A DNA stretch of 64,000 nt from Stenotrophomonas_A sp035629025. GTDB taxonomy: Bacteria > Pseudomonadota > Gammaproteobacteria > Xanthomonadales > Xanthomonadaceae. Below, one piece after another: positions 1-9,300 of the stretch (the first letter of the stretch is position 1; each line of letters opens with the position of its first letter). The stretch covers positions 62,001 through 126,000 of the forward strand of contig DASPIU010000061.1 of NCBI GenBank assembly GCA_035629025.1. The letters are read 5' to 3'. The translations under genes were made by a program, and so were the position numbers. The notes under the pieces are model-generated. The model was not told the origin of the DNA, did not search any database, and saw only the letters and a list, made by a program, of their open reading frames with translations.

Positions 1-23
1 CCATGCAGCCCGGGAGGCCAGCC

Positions 24-278
24 ATGCGATACCGGCTTGACCTGGTGCTGCGTCCGGCCGAAGGCGCGCTGCTGCGGGTGATCGGCATGGCCGAACGCCG
101 CGGCTTCAGCCCGCGCGCCATCCACGGCGCGCCGGACGCCGACGACCAGGGCCGCTGGCACCTGCAGCTGGAAGTGGAAAGCAGCCGCCCGGCCGAGTCG
201 CTGTGCCGGCAGCTGGAGAAGGTGTACGACTGCGAATCGGTACAGGCCACGGCCATTCCCCTGGAGGCCGCGGCATGA
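24..278 (+). CDS. ilvM: Acetolactate synthase small (regulatory, ACT) subunit, IlvM-like
   Basis: Predicted 84-residue ACT-domain protein. In this family the small subunit binds the large acetohydroxyacid synthase subunit and tunes the first common step of valine, leucine and isoleucine synthesis. The N-terminus (MRYRLDLVLRPAEGALLRV) fits the first ACT strand and helix, and the length fits IlvM rather than the longer IlvN/IlvH. An in-frame ATG lies at 3, but ATG 24 is preceded by GGGAGG at 12-17, so 24 is preferred. The large subunit gene would lie off the left edge. ilvA, leuA, leuC, leuD and leuB follow on the same strand, which supports the assignment. The short length limits certainty. 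Confidence 0.8.
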   Translation: MRYRLDLVLRPAEGALLRVIGMAERRGFSPRAIHGAPDADDQGRWHLQLEVESSRPAESLCRQLEKVYDCESVQATAIPLEAAA

Positions 279-350
279 ACCCGGCCGTACATAACCCGGA
301 GCAAGTGGTACGGAGGTGTCTTCTTCCGCGCCAGTCGCCTGCGTGCCGCC

Positions 351-1478
351 ATGTCCGGGCGTGATGCCATGGAGCCCGACGTAGCGCAGGCACAGGTCAG
401 CGTGGCCGACGTGCTGGCCGCGCAGGCACGGCTGCGCCGTTATCTGACGGCCACGCCGCTGCACTACGCCGAGCGCTTTGGCGTATGGCTGAAACTGGAG
501 AACCTGCAGCGCACCGGTTCGTACAAGGTGCGCGGCGCATTGAATGCCATGCTGGCCGGCCTGGAGCGCGGCGACGACCGCCCGGTGATCTGCGCCTCGG
601 CCGGCAACCATGCCCAGGGCGTGGCGTGGTCGGCGTACCGCCTGGGCCTGCCGGCGATCACGGTGATGCCGCATGGCGCACCGGCGACCAAGATCGCCGG
701 CGTCGCGCACTGGGGTGCCACGGTGCGCCAGCACGGGCACAGCTACGACGAGGCCTATGCCTTCGCGCGCGAGCTGGCCGCCAACAACGGCTACCGCTTC
801 CTGTCGGCGTTCGACGACCCCGACGTGATCGCCGGCCAGGGCACCGTCGGCATCGAGATCGCCGACAGCGCGCCAGACGTGGTCATCGTGCCGATCGGCG
901 GCGGCGGCCTGGCCTCCGGCGTGGCCCTGGCGCTGAAATCGCAGGGCGTGCGCGTGGTCGGCGCGCAGGTCGAGGGCGTCGATTCGATGGCTCGCGCCGT
1001 GCGCGGCGAGGAAGGCGAGTTCCAACCGGTGCCGACGCTGGCCGATGGCGTCAGGGTCAAGGTACCCGGCCTGCTCACCCGCCGCCTGTGCAGCAGCCTG
1101 CTCGACGACATCGTGATCGTGCGCGAGGCCGAGCTGCGCGAGACTCTGGTACGGCTGGCGCTGGAGGAACACATCATTGCCGAAGGCGCCGGCGCCCTCG
1201 CGCTGGCCGCCGGCCGCCGCGTCGCCGGCAAGCGCAAGTGCGCGGTGGTGTCTGGCGGCAACATCGACGCCACCGTGCTGTCCACCCTGTTGTCCGAAGT
1301 GCGGCCACGGCCGCCGCGCAAGCCGCGGCGCCGCAACACCGAGCGACTTAGGCTGGCGCGCGCGAATACCGGAGTCGCTTCCGGCATCGCGTCCGCGCCC
1401 GTGCCCTCTCCTGCCGTCCAGCCCGCCCCCAAGCCTGCCATCGCACACGCCATCGCCGCAGAGGAGTCCTCCTGGTGA
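351..1478 (+). CDS. ilvA: Threonine ammonia-lyase (threonine dehydratase), short form
   Basis: PLP-dependent fold-type II enzyme that converts threonine to 2-oxobutyrate for isoleucine synthesis. Visible motifs are GSYKVRGA with the PLP lysine at about residue 59, the ASAGNHAQGVA loop, and the phosphate-binding glycine loop PIGGGGLASG. The catalytic domain ends near residue 320. There is no C-terminal ACT regulatory domain like that of long biosynthetic IlvA. Instead a tail of about 55 residues rich in Pro, Arg and Ala follows. The TGA overlaps the GTG start of leuA (GTGA), so the two are probably translationally coupled. The start is uncertain (ATG 351 or 369) because neither has a good SD. 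Position between ilvM and leuA favours a biosynthetic role. Confidence 0.88.
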   Translation: MSGRDAMEPDVAQAQVSVADVLAAQARLRRYLTATPLHYAERFGVWLKLENLQRTGSYKVRGALNAMLAGLERGDDRPVICASAGNHAQGVAWSAYRLGLPAITVMPHGAPATKIAGVAHWGATVRQHGHSYDEAYAFARELAANNGYRFLSAFDDPDVIAGQGTVGIEIADSAPDVVIVPIGGGGLASGVALALKSQGVRVVGAQVEGVDSMARAVRGEEGEFQPVPTLADGVRVKVPGLLTRRLCSSLLDDIVIVREAELRETLVRLALEEHIIAEGAGALALAAGRRVAGKRKCAVVSGGNIDATVLSTLLSEVRPRPPRKPRRRNTERLRLARANTGVASGIASAPVPSPAVQPAPKPAIAHAIAAEESSW

Positions 1479-3058
1479 ACACCCCATCTTCCGTCACTCC
1501 CCCCCGAATCCGCATCTTCGACACCACTCTGCGCGATGGCGAACAGTCCCCCGGCTGCAGCATGAGCCCGGCGCAGAAGCTGGTGATGGCGCGCGCGCTG
1601 GAAGAGCTGGGCGTGGACATCATCGAGACCGGCTTTCCGGCCAGCTCGCACTCCGACCGCGAAGCCATGGCATTGATCGGCCGCGAGATCCGCACGCCGA
1701 CCCTGGCGGTGCTGTCGCGCTGCCTGGCCGGTGACATCGAGACCTCGGCGCGCGCGCTGGAAGCCGCCGCCCGCCCGCGCCTGCACCTGTTCCTGTCCAC
1801 CAGCCCGCTGCATCGCGAACACAAGCTGCGGATGAGCCGCGAGCAGGTGCTCGAATCGGTGCACCAGCACGTGACGCTGGCACGCAGCTACCTGGACGAT
1901 GTGGAATTCTCCGCCGAGGACGCCACCCGCACCGAGGAGGACTATCTGATCGAGGTGGTGCGCGTGGCGATTGCTGCTGGCGCCACCACCATCAACCTGC
2001 CCGACACCGTCGGCTTCACCACGCCGGACGAAATCCGCGGCATGTTCGCGCGCGTCATCGCCGGTGTCGGCGACCCGCCGGGCATCGTCTTCAGCACCCA
2101 CTGCCACAACGACCTGGGCCTGGCGGTTGCCAATTCGCTGGCCGCGGTGGAAGGCGGCGCGCGGCAGGTGGAGTGCACCATCAACGGTATCGGCGAGCGC
2201 GCCGGCAACTGCGCGCTGGAAGAGATCGCGATGACGCTGAAGGTACGCAACGCGTTCTATGAAATTGACAGCGCCATCCATACCCCGCGCATCGTGCCGA
2301 CCTCGCAGCTGTTGCAGCGCCTGGTCGGCATGCCGGTGCAGCGCAACAAGGCGATCGTGGGCAGCAACGCCTTCGCCCATGAGTCGGGCATCCACCAGCA
2401 CGGCATGCTGCGCCACCGCGGCACCTACGAAATCATGCGCCCGGAAGATGTGGGCTGGCCGTCCTCGCAGATGGTGCTGGGCCGCCACAGTGGCCGCGCC
2501 GCGGTCGAACAGCGCCTGCGCGCGCTGGGCTACTGGCTGGAGGAAGAGCAGCTGAAGCTGGTGTTCGAGCAGTTCAAGGCGCTGTGCGAGCAGCAGCGCG
2601 TGGTCAACGATGTCGACCTGCGCGCGCTGATGCAGGACACCGAAGGTGCCGAAGGCTACCGCCTGGCCTCGATGACGATCAGCGACGTCGGCAGCCGTGC
2701 CAATGCGCTGGTCGAGCTGTCCGACCCGGACGGCAAGCGCGTGGCCGAGACCGCGCAGGGCAATGGCCCGGTCGATGCGCTGTTCGGCGCGCTGGCGGCG
2801 GCCACCGGCGTGCGCCTGCAGCTGGACAGCTACCAGGTGCACAGCGTCGGCATCGGCGCCGATGCGCGCGGCGAGGCCAGCCTGAGCGTGCGCCATGAGG
2901 GTGTGGAGTACGAAGGCACCGGCACCAGCAAGGACATCATCGAAGCCAGCGCCCTGGCCTGGCTGGACGTGGCCAACCGCCTGCTGCGCCAGCGCGCTGC
3001 CGGCGACCGCGCGACCCCGTCCAGCCAGCCGCAGGAGGCCGAAGCCGCCCTGCGATGA
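1475..3058 (+). CDS. leuA: 2-isopropylmalate synthase
   Basis: Condenses acetyl-CoA with 2-oxoisovalerate, the committed step of leucine synthesis. The 527-residue protein starts with the HMGL-like TIM barrel: FDTTLRDGEQSPG near residue 15, the metal ligands in STHCHNDLGLAVAN, and NGIGERAGN. A C-terminal LeuA dimer/allosteric domain covers roughly residues 390-505 (VNDVDLRALMQDTEG; VRHEGVEYEGTGTSKDIIEA) and normally carries leucine feedback inhibition. The GTG start at 1475 overlaps the ilvA stop and has GAGGAG at 1461-1466, so it is well supported. Length is typical for the family. Confidence 0.97.
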   Translation: MNTPSSVTPPRIRIFDTTLRDGEQSPGCSMSPAQKLVMARALEELGVDIIETGFPASSHSDREAMALIGREIRTPTLAVLSRCLAGDIETSARALEAAARPRLHLFLSTSPLHREHKLRMSREQVLESVHQHVTLARSYLDDVEFSAEDATRTEEDYLIEVVRVAIAAGATTINLPDTVGFTTPDEIRGMFARVIAGVGDPPGIVFSTHCHNDLGLAVANSLAAVEGGARQVECTINGIGERAGNCALEEIAMTLKVRNAFYEIDSAIHTPRIVPTSQLLQRLVGMPVQRNKAIVGSNAFAHESGIHQHGMLRHRGTYEIMRPEDVGWPSSQMVLGRHSGRAAVEQRLRALGYWLEEEQLKLVFEQFKALCEQQRVVNDVDLRALMQDTEGAEGYRLASMTISDVGSRANALVELSDPDGKRVAETAQGNGPVDALFGALAAATGVRLQLDSYQVHSVGIGADARGEASLSVRHEGVEYEGTGTSKDIIEASALAWLDVANRLLRQRAAGDRATPSSQPQEAEAALR

Positions 3059-3122
3059 ATGTCGTTTTCCACTTTCCGCTCCACGCTCCCTTGGTTTCAA
3101 TGCACCAACGCCAGGCATCCCG

Positions 3123-4556
3123 ATGAACCGATCACCTCGCCCCCTGTACGACAAACTGTGGGACGCGCATGTCGTCGTCCCCGAGAGCGACGCCGCGCCG
3201 GCCGTGCTCTACATCGACCTGCATCTGATCCACGAGGTCACCTCGCCGCAGGCCTTTGCCGAGCTGCGCGCGCGCGGCATCGCGCCAAGCCGGCCCGACC
3301 GCACCAAGGCGACGATGGACCACTCCACGCCGACCCTGCCGCCCGGTCCTGACGGCCGCCTGCCCTACGCCAACGACGCCGCCCGCGTGCAGGTCGAGAC
3401 CCTGGCGCGCAACTGCGCCGAGTTCGACATCGAACTGTTCGACATGGCCTCGGAGAACCGCGGCATCGTCCACGTCATCGCCCCGGAACAGGGTTTCACC
3501 CAGCCCGGCATGACCATCGTCTGCGGTGACAGCCATACCTCCACCCACGGTGCGTTCGGCGCGCTGGCCTTCGGCATCGGCACCAGCGAAGTCGGGCACG
3601 TGCTGGCGACGCAATGCCTGTTGCAGCGCAAGGCGCGCACGATGTCGATCACCGTCGAGGGCGAGCTCGCCCCCGGTGTCGGCGCCAAGGACGTGGTCCT
3701 GCACATCATCGGCGTGATCGGGGTCAACGGTGGCACCGGCCACGTCATCGAATACCGCGGCTCGACCATCCGCGCGATGGACATGGAGCAGCGCATGACC
3801 CTGTGCAACATGTCCATCGAGGCCGGCGCGCGCGCCGGCATGGTGGCGCCGGACCAGGTCACCTTCGACTGGGTCGCGGCCACCCCGCGCGGCCCCAAGG
3901 GTGCGGCCCTTGAACAGGCCGTGGCCTATTGGCGCAGCCTGCACAGCGATGAGGGCGCGCGCTTCGACGTGGACGTGCGCATCGACGCCGCCGACATCCG
4001 CCCGACCCTGACCTGGGGTACGCATCCGGGCACGGCGATCGCCGTCGACGCGCCGATCCCGGCCGCGCAGGACGCCGCCGCGCAGAAGGGCCTGGACTAC
4101 ATGCGCCTGCAGGCCGGCCGCAGTCTGGCCGGCACGCCGGTGGACGTGGTGTTCGTCGGCTCCTGCACCAACGGCCGGCTCAGCGACATGCGCCAGGTAG
4201 CCACCGTGCTGCGCGGGCGCCGCGTGGCCGATGGCGTGCGCATGCTGGTGGTGCCGGGCTCGGAGATCGTCAAGCGCCAGGCCGAAGCCGAGGGCATCGA
4301 CGCGATCGTGCGCCAGGCCGGTGCCGAGTGGCGCGAGCCGGGCTGTTCGATGTGCATCGCGATGAACGGCGATCTGGTCGCGCCCGGGCAGTTGGCGGTC
4401 AGCACCAGCAACCGCAATTTCGAGGGCCGCCAGGGTCCGGGCGCGCGCACCTTGCTGGCCTCGCCGGCCAGCGCGGCGTGGGCGGCGGTCAACGGCCGCG
4501 TGGCCGACGTGCGCGAACTGCATGCCGACGCACTGGAACTGGAGCTGGTGCCATGA
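3123..4556 (+). CDS. leuC: 3-isopropylmalate dehydratase large subunit
   Basis: Aconitase-family large subunit; with LeuD it isomerises 2- to 3-isopropylmalate. The 477-residue product begins MNRSPRPLYDKLWDAHVV. It carries the DHSTPT segment and GDSHTSTHGAFGALAFGIGTSEV. The three 4Fe-4S ligand cysteines sit in GSCTNGR and EPGCSMC. An open frame extends further upstream, but homology to the family begins at ATG 3123, so the upstream part is treated as non-coding. A 64-nt gap separates it from leuA, and leuD follows 40 nt after its stop. The predicted enzyme is cytoplasmic and oxygen-sensitive. Confidence 0.97.
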   Translation: MNRSPRPLYDKLWDAHVVVPESDAAPAVLYIDLHLIHEVTSPQAFAELRARGIAPSRPDRTKATMDHSTPTLPPGPDGRLPYANDAARVQVETLARNCAEFDIELFDMASENRGIVHVIAPEQGFTQPGMTIVCGDSHTSTHGAFGALAFGIGTSEVGHVLATQCLLQRKARTMSITVEGELAPGVGAKDVVLHIIGVIGVNGGTGHVIEYRGSTIRAMDMEQRMTLCNMSIEAGARAGMVAPDQVTFDWVAATPRGPKGAALEQAVAYWRSLHSDEGARFDVDVRIDAADIRPTLTWGTHPGTAIAVDAPIPAAQDAAAQKGLDYMRLQAGRSLAGTPVDVVFVGSCTNGRLSDMRQVATVLRGRRVADGVRMLVVPGSEIVKRQAEAEGIDAIVRQAGAEWREPGCSMCIAMNGDLVAPGQLAVSTSNRNFEGRQGPGARTLLASPASAAWAAVNGRVADVRELHADALELELVP

Positions 4557-4596
4557 GCGCTAGCAGCTTCCGCCCACATACCCAGGAGAACCGCTG

Positions 4597-5175
4597 ATGC
4601 CGGGCTTCACCACCGTGTCCTCGCGCAGCGTCGTGCTGCGCCAGACCAACATCGACACCGACCAGATCATCCCGGCACGCTTTCTGTCCACCACCGAGCG
4701 CGCCGGCCTGGGCCGCAACGCCTTCAATGACTGGCGCTGGCTCAGCGACGGCAGCCCCAACCCGGAGTTCGCCTTCAACCAGCCGGCGAACCAGGGCCGC
4801 AGCATCCTGCTGGCCGGGCGCAACTTCGGCTGCGGTTCCTCGCGCGAGCATGCGCCGTGGGCGCTGACCGACCTGGGCCTGCGCGCGATCGTCTCCAGCG
4901 AGATCGCCGACATCTTCCGCAACAACTCCCTGAAGAACGGGCTGCTGCCGGTCGTGCTGCCCGAGGAAGTGGTGCAGGCGCTGATGCAGCGCCCTGACGA
5001 CGAACTCACCATCGACGTGGCCGCGCGCGAGCTGCGCACTCCCGACGGTCGCGTCCACGCCTTCCCGCTGGATGCCTTTGCCCGCACCTGCCTGCTCGAA
5101 GGCGTGGACGAGATGGGCTACCTGCTGGCGCGCGGCGCCGAAATTTCCCGATACGAGGCCCACCATGAACGCTGA
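4597..5175 (+). CDS. leuD: 3-isopropylmalate dehydratase small subunit
   Basis: Swivelling small subunit of isopropylmalate isomerase, 192 residues, slightly shorter than many LeuD proteins. Conserved blocks visible are NIDTDQIIPARFL near the start and FGCGSSREHAPWAL in the middle, the latter being the substrate-contacting loop shared with aconitase swivel domains. The ATG is preceded by AGGAG with good spacing. The stop overlaps the start of leuB by 11 nt, so LeuD and LeuB translation is probably coupled. Confidence 0.96.
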   Translation: MPGFTTVSSRSVVLRQTNIDTDQIIPARFLSTTERAGLGRNAFNDWRWLSDGSPNPEFAFNQPANQGRSILLAGRNFGCGSSREHAPWALTDLGLRAIVSSEIADIFRNNSLKNGLLPVVLPEEVVQALMQRPDDELTIDVAARELRTPDGRVHAFPLDAFARTCLLEGVDEMGYLLARGAEISRYEAHHER

Positions 5176-6256
5176 CATCGTCCTGCTGCCCGGCGACGGC
5201 ATTGGCCCGGAAGTGATTGCCGGCGCGGTCGCCGTGCTGCAGGCCGTGGCCGAACGCCACGGCCACAGCTTCCAGTTCCACGAATACGACATCGGCGGCA
5301 TTGCCATCGACCGCCACGGCGAGCCGCTGCCTGCCGCGACGTTGCAGGCCTGCCAGCGCGCCGACGCGGTGCTGCTCGGCGCGGTGGGCGGGCCGAAGTG
5401 GTCCGACCCCAACGCCAAGGTGCGGCCCGAGCAGGGCCTGCTCGCGATTCGCAAGGCCCTGGGCCTGTACGCCAACCTGCGCCCGGTCAAGCCGCATGCC
5501 GCGGCGCTGGATGCCGCGCCGATCAAGCCGCACCTGCTGACCGGCGTGGACATGATCGTCGTGCGCGAGCTCACCGGCGGCATCTACTTCGGCGACAAGA
5601 CCCGCACCGCCAGCGACGCCAGCGACCTGTGCCGCTACAGCGTGGTGGAGATCGAACGGGTGATGCGCGCCGCGTTCCGCCTGGCCCGGCAGCGCCGCCA
5701 CCACGTCACCTCGGTGGACAAGGCCAACGTGCTGGAGACCTCGCGACTGTGGCGCGACGTGGCCACGCGCATCGGCCGCGACGAGTTCCCGGACGTGCGC
5801 CTGGAGCACCAGCTGGTCGACTCCATGGCGATGCATCTGCTGTCGCGCCCGCGCGATTACGACGTGGTGGTGACCGAGAACATGTTTGGCGACATCCTCA
5901 CCGACGAGGCCTCGATGCTCGCCGGTTCGCTGGGCTTGCTGCCTTCGGCCTCGCTGGGTGAAGGCAAGGTCGGTCTGTATGAGCCGATCCACGGCTCGGC
6001 GCCGGACATCGCCGGCAAGGGCATCGCCAATCCCTACGCGACGATCCTGAGCACCGCGCTGCTGCTGCGCCATTCGCTGGGGCTGGAGCAGGAAGCGCAA
6101 TGCGTGGAGCAGAGCGTCAGCGACGCGCTGGACGCGAAAGCCTTCACCGCGGATCTGGCCGCGCACGGCATCGCGCCGTTGAGCACGCAGCAGGCGGCGG
6201 TGGGGGTCGTGCAGCGGATTCGGGAACGCTGCCCTGTGGCGGAGTTGCGTGACTGA
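5165..6256 (+). CDS. leuB: 3-isopropylmalate dehydrogenase
   Basis: NAD-dependent oxidative decarboxylation of 3-isopropylmalate to 2-oxoisocaproate, the last leucine-specific step before transamination. The 363-residue protein begins MNADIVLLPGDGIGPEV. It carries RELTGGIYFG, a metal/substrate site around TENMFGDILTDEASMLAGS, and the cofactor-contacting YEPIHGSAPDIAGKGIANP. ATG 5165 lies within the 3' end of leuD (11-nt overlap), which matches the family N-terminus better than the open frame upstream. It is the last gene of the operon; a hairpin and a G-rich repeat follow. Confidence 0.97.
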   Translation: MNADIVLLPGDGIGPEVIAGAVAVLQAVAERHGHSFQFHEYDIGGIAIDRHGEPLPAATLQACQRADAVLLGAVGGPKWSDPNAKVRPEQGLLAIRKALGLYANLRPVKPHAAALDAAPIKPHLLTGVDMIVVRELTGGIYFGDKTRTASDASDLCRYSVVEIERVMRAAFRLARQRRHHVTSVDKANVLETSRLWRDVATRIGRDEFPDVRLEHQLVDSMAMHLLSRPRDYDVVVTENMFGDILTDEASMLAGSLGLLPSASLGEGKVGLYEPIHGSAPDIAGKGIANPYATILSTALLLRHSLGLEQEAQCVEQSVSDALDAKAFTADLAAHGIAPLSTQQAAVGVVQRIRERCPVAELRD

Positions 6257-6262
6257 AGCGTC

Positions 6263-6292
6263 GGGAATGGGGAATTGGGAATTGGGAATGGG
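6263..6292 (+). repeat. G-rich GGGAAT-type repeat, potential G-quadruplex
   Basis: Five runs of three or four G separated by AAT or AATT lie 7 nt after the leuB stop. Loops of 3-4 nt between G-runs meet the usual sequence rule for an intramolecular quadruplex. Related GGGAAT(C/T) strings are known to be enriched between genes in Xanthomonas and relatives. G-quadruplex folding is inference. Confidence 0.7.
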
Positions 6293-6312
6293 AAGAGCAA
6301 GGTCAAAAGCGG

Positions 6313-6334
6313 ACGGCCACCCGAGGGTGGCCGT
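6313..6334. terminator. Hairpin between convergent leuB and RND pump gene
   Basis: A perfect 10-bp G+C-rich stem (ACGGCCACCC / GGGTGGCCGT) with a two-base centre is followed on the + strand by TGCTTTG. The stem is strong but the T tract is poor. It may act as a bidirectional terminator between leuB (+) and the efflux gene (-). Confidence 0.5.
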
Positions 6335-6368
6335 TGCTTTGCCGGTCCCGGGTCCCCGGTCCCCGTTC

Positions 6369-9300
6369 TCAGCCAGCCTCCGCCTCGCGCACCCGGAACC
6401 AGGTCGCATACAGCACCGGCAAAAAGACCAGGGTCAACACCGTGCCGATGATCAGGCCACCCATGATCGCCACCGCCATCGAGCCGTAGAAGGCGCTGCG
6501 CGACAGCGGGATCATCGCCAGCACCGCGGCCAGCGCGGTCAGGACGATCGGGCGGAAACGGCGCACCGTCGCGTCGAGGATCGCGTGCCAGCGGTCATGG
6601 CCGGCGTCGATGTCCTGCTGGATCTGGTCGACCAGAATCACCGAGTTGCGCATGATCATGCCGGCCAGGGCAATCGTGCCGAGCATGGCGACAAAGCCGA
6701 ACGGCATCTGGAACAGCAGCAGGAACAAGGTCGCGCCGATGATGCCCAGCGGCGCGGTCACCAGCACCATCGCCGTGCGCGAGAAGCTGCGCAGCTGCAG
6801 CATCAGCAGCGTCACCACCACCAGCAGGAACAGCGGCATGCCGGCGTTGATCGAATTCTGCCCGCGCGCCGAATCCTCTACCGTGCCACCCACCTGCAAC
6901 AGATAGCCTGAGGGCAGCTGCGCGCGAATCCCGTCCAGCGTCGGCAGGATCTGCTGGGTCACCGCCGGCGGCAGCATGCGGTCGGCGATATCGGCGCGCA
7001 CGGTCACCGTCGGCAGGCGATCGCGGTGCCAGATGATGCCGTCCTCGAATGCCGGCTCCAGCCGCGCCACCTGCGACAGCGGCACGCTGCCGCCATCACC
7101 GGTGGGAATGCCGAGCCCGCCGAGCATCTCCAGGCTGGCGCGCTCCTCTTCCGGCCCGCGCAGCAGCATCTCGATCAGCTCGTTGTCTTCGCGGTAGGTG
7201 CTCACGCTCAGCCCCGACAGCGCTCCGGACAGGAACTGCGCAATCTGCGCGCTGCTGATGCCGAACTCGCGCGCACGGTCCTGGTCGATCACCACACGCA
7301 CGATCTTGCTCGGCTCGTCCCAGTCCAGGTTGACGTTGGTGACGTGCGGGTTGGCGCGCACCTTGGCCGCCACTTCGCGGGCGATCGCCTGCACGCGCTC
7401 GATGTGCTCGCCCGACACGCGGAACTGCACCGGGTAGCCCACCGGCGGGCCGTTCTCCAGGCGCGTCACCCGGAACTGCAGTTGCGGGAACTGCGGCGCG
7501 ACCTCATGCAGCAGCCAGTCGCGCAGTGTCTCGCGGGCATGCGTGTCCTTGGCCAGCACCACGAACTGCGAGAAGTTCGTCGCTGGCAGCTGCTGATCCA
7601 GCGGCAGGTAGAAGCGCGGCGAACCGGTGCCGACATAGGCCACGTAGTTGCTGATGTCCTGGCGCTGGGCCAGCAGCTTCTCCAGCTGCCGCGCCTGTGC
7701 TTCAGTCGAACGCAGCGAGGCGCCCTCGGCCAGTTCCAGGTCCACCATCAGCTCGGGCCGCGTGGAGTCAGGGAAGAACTGCTGCGGCACGAAGCGGAAC
7801 AGCAGCAGCGAGCCAATGAACAGTGCCAGGGTCGCGGCGATCACCCACCAGCGGTGGCGCAGGCAGGTTTCCAGCAGCGCGCGGAAGCGCTTGTAGAACG
7901 GGCGCTGATAGGGGTCGTGCTGATGTTCGTGGCTGGCCGGCGCCGGCGCCAGCCAGCGTCCAAACGCCGGATGGCGATCGGCCCAGGCCTCGCGCCGGGC
8001 GCGCCAGCGCGCGGCCAGGCTGCCCGGCCGCGGTGGCTGCGGGTTGGCCAGGTCCGGCAGCATCTTGTCGCCGAGGTACGGAATGAACAGCACCGCCGCC
8101 ACCCATGAAACCAGCAGGGCAATGGTCACCACCTGAAACAGCGAACGGGTGTACTCGCCGGTGCTGGAGGCCGCGGTGGCGATGGGCAGGAAGCCGGCGG
8201 CGGTGATCAGCGTGCCGGTGAGCATCGGGAAGGCGGTCGAGGTCCAGGCGAAGCTGGCCGCGCGCAGGCGGTCGTAGCCCTGCTCCATCTTGATGGCCAT
8301 CATCTCCACCGCGATGATCGCATCGTCCACCAGCAAGCCCAGCGCCAGCACCAGCGCGCCCAGCGAAATCTTGTGCAGGCCGATGCCGAAGTAATGCATC
8401 ACCGCGAAGGTCATCGCCAGCACCAGCGGAATCGACACCGCCACCACCAGGCCGGTGCGCAGGCCCAGCGAGAACAGGCTCACCGCAAGCACGATGATCA
8501 CCGCCTCGGTCAGTACGCGGACGAATTCGCCGACCGACTCTTCCACCGCATGCGGCTGGTCGGACACCTTGCGCAGCTGCATGCCGGCCGGCAGGGTCTT
8601 TTGCAGACGCTCGAACTCCGCGTCCAGGGTCGAACCCAGGCGCAGGATGTCGCCGCCGTCCTTCATCGCCACGGCAATACCGATGGCGTCCTCGCCCATG
8701 AAGCGCATCTTCGGCGCGGCCGGATCGGAAAAGCCGCGATGCACGGTGGCGATGTCGCCCAGGCGCACGGTGCGGCCTTCGGCGTGGATCGGAAACTCGG
8801 CAATGTCCTCGACCGAGCCGAGCTGGCCGCTGACGCGCAGCTGCACGCGCTCGCCGGCGGTTTCGACAAAGCCAGCCGGGGCCATCGCGTTCTGCTGCTG
8901 CAGCGCCTGCTGCACCGCGCTCATCGGCACGCCCAGCGTGGCCAGCTTGGTGTTGGAGATTTCGACCCAGATCTTCTCGTCCTGCAGGCCGACCAGGTCG
9001 ATCTTGCCCACGTCCGGCACGCGCTGCAGTTCCAGCTGGATGCGGTCGGCGTAGTCCTTCATCACCGCATAGTCGAAGCCCTTGCCGGTGAGTGCGTAGA
9101 TGTTGCCGTAGGTGTCGCCGAACTCATCGTTGAAGAACGGGCCGACCACCTCCGACGGCAGCGTGGCGCGAATGTCGCCAACGCGCTTGCGCACCTGGTA
9201 CCAGAGCTCGGGCACGTCCCTGGACTTCATCGAGTCGCGCGCCATGAAGATGATCTGTGACTCGCCTGGCCGCGAGTAGGAGCGGATGAACTCGTACTCG

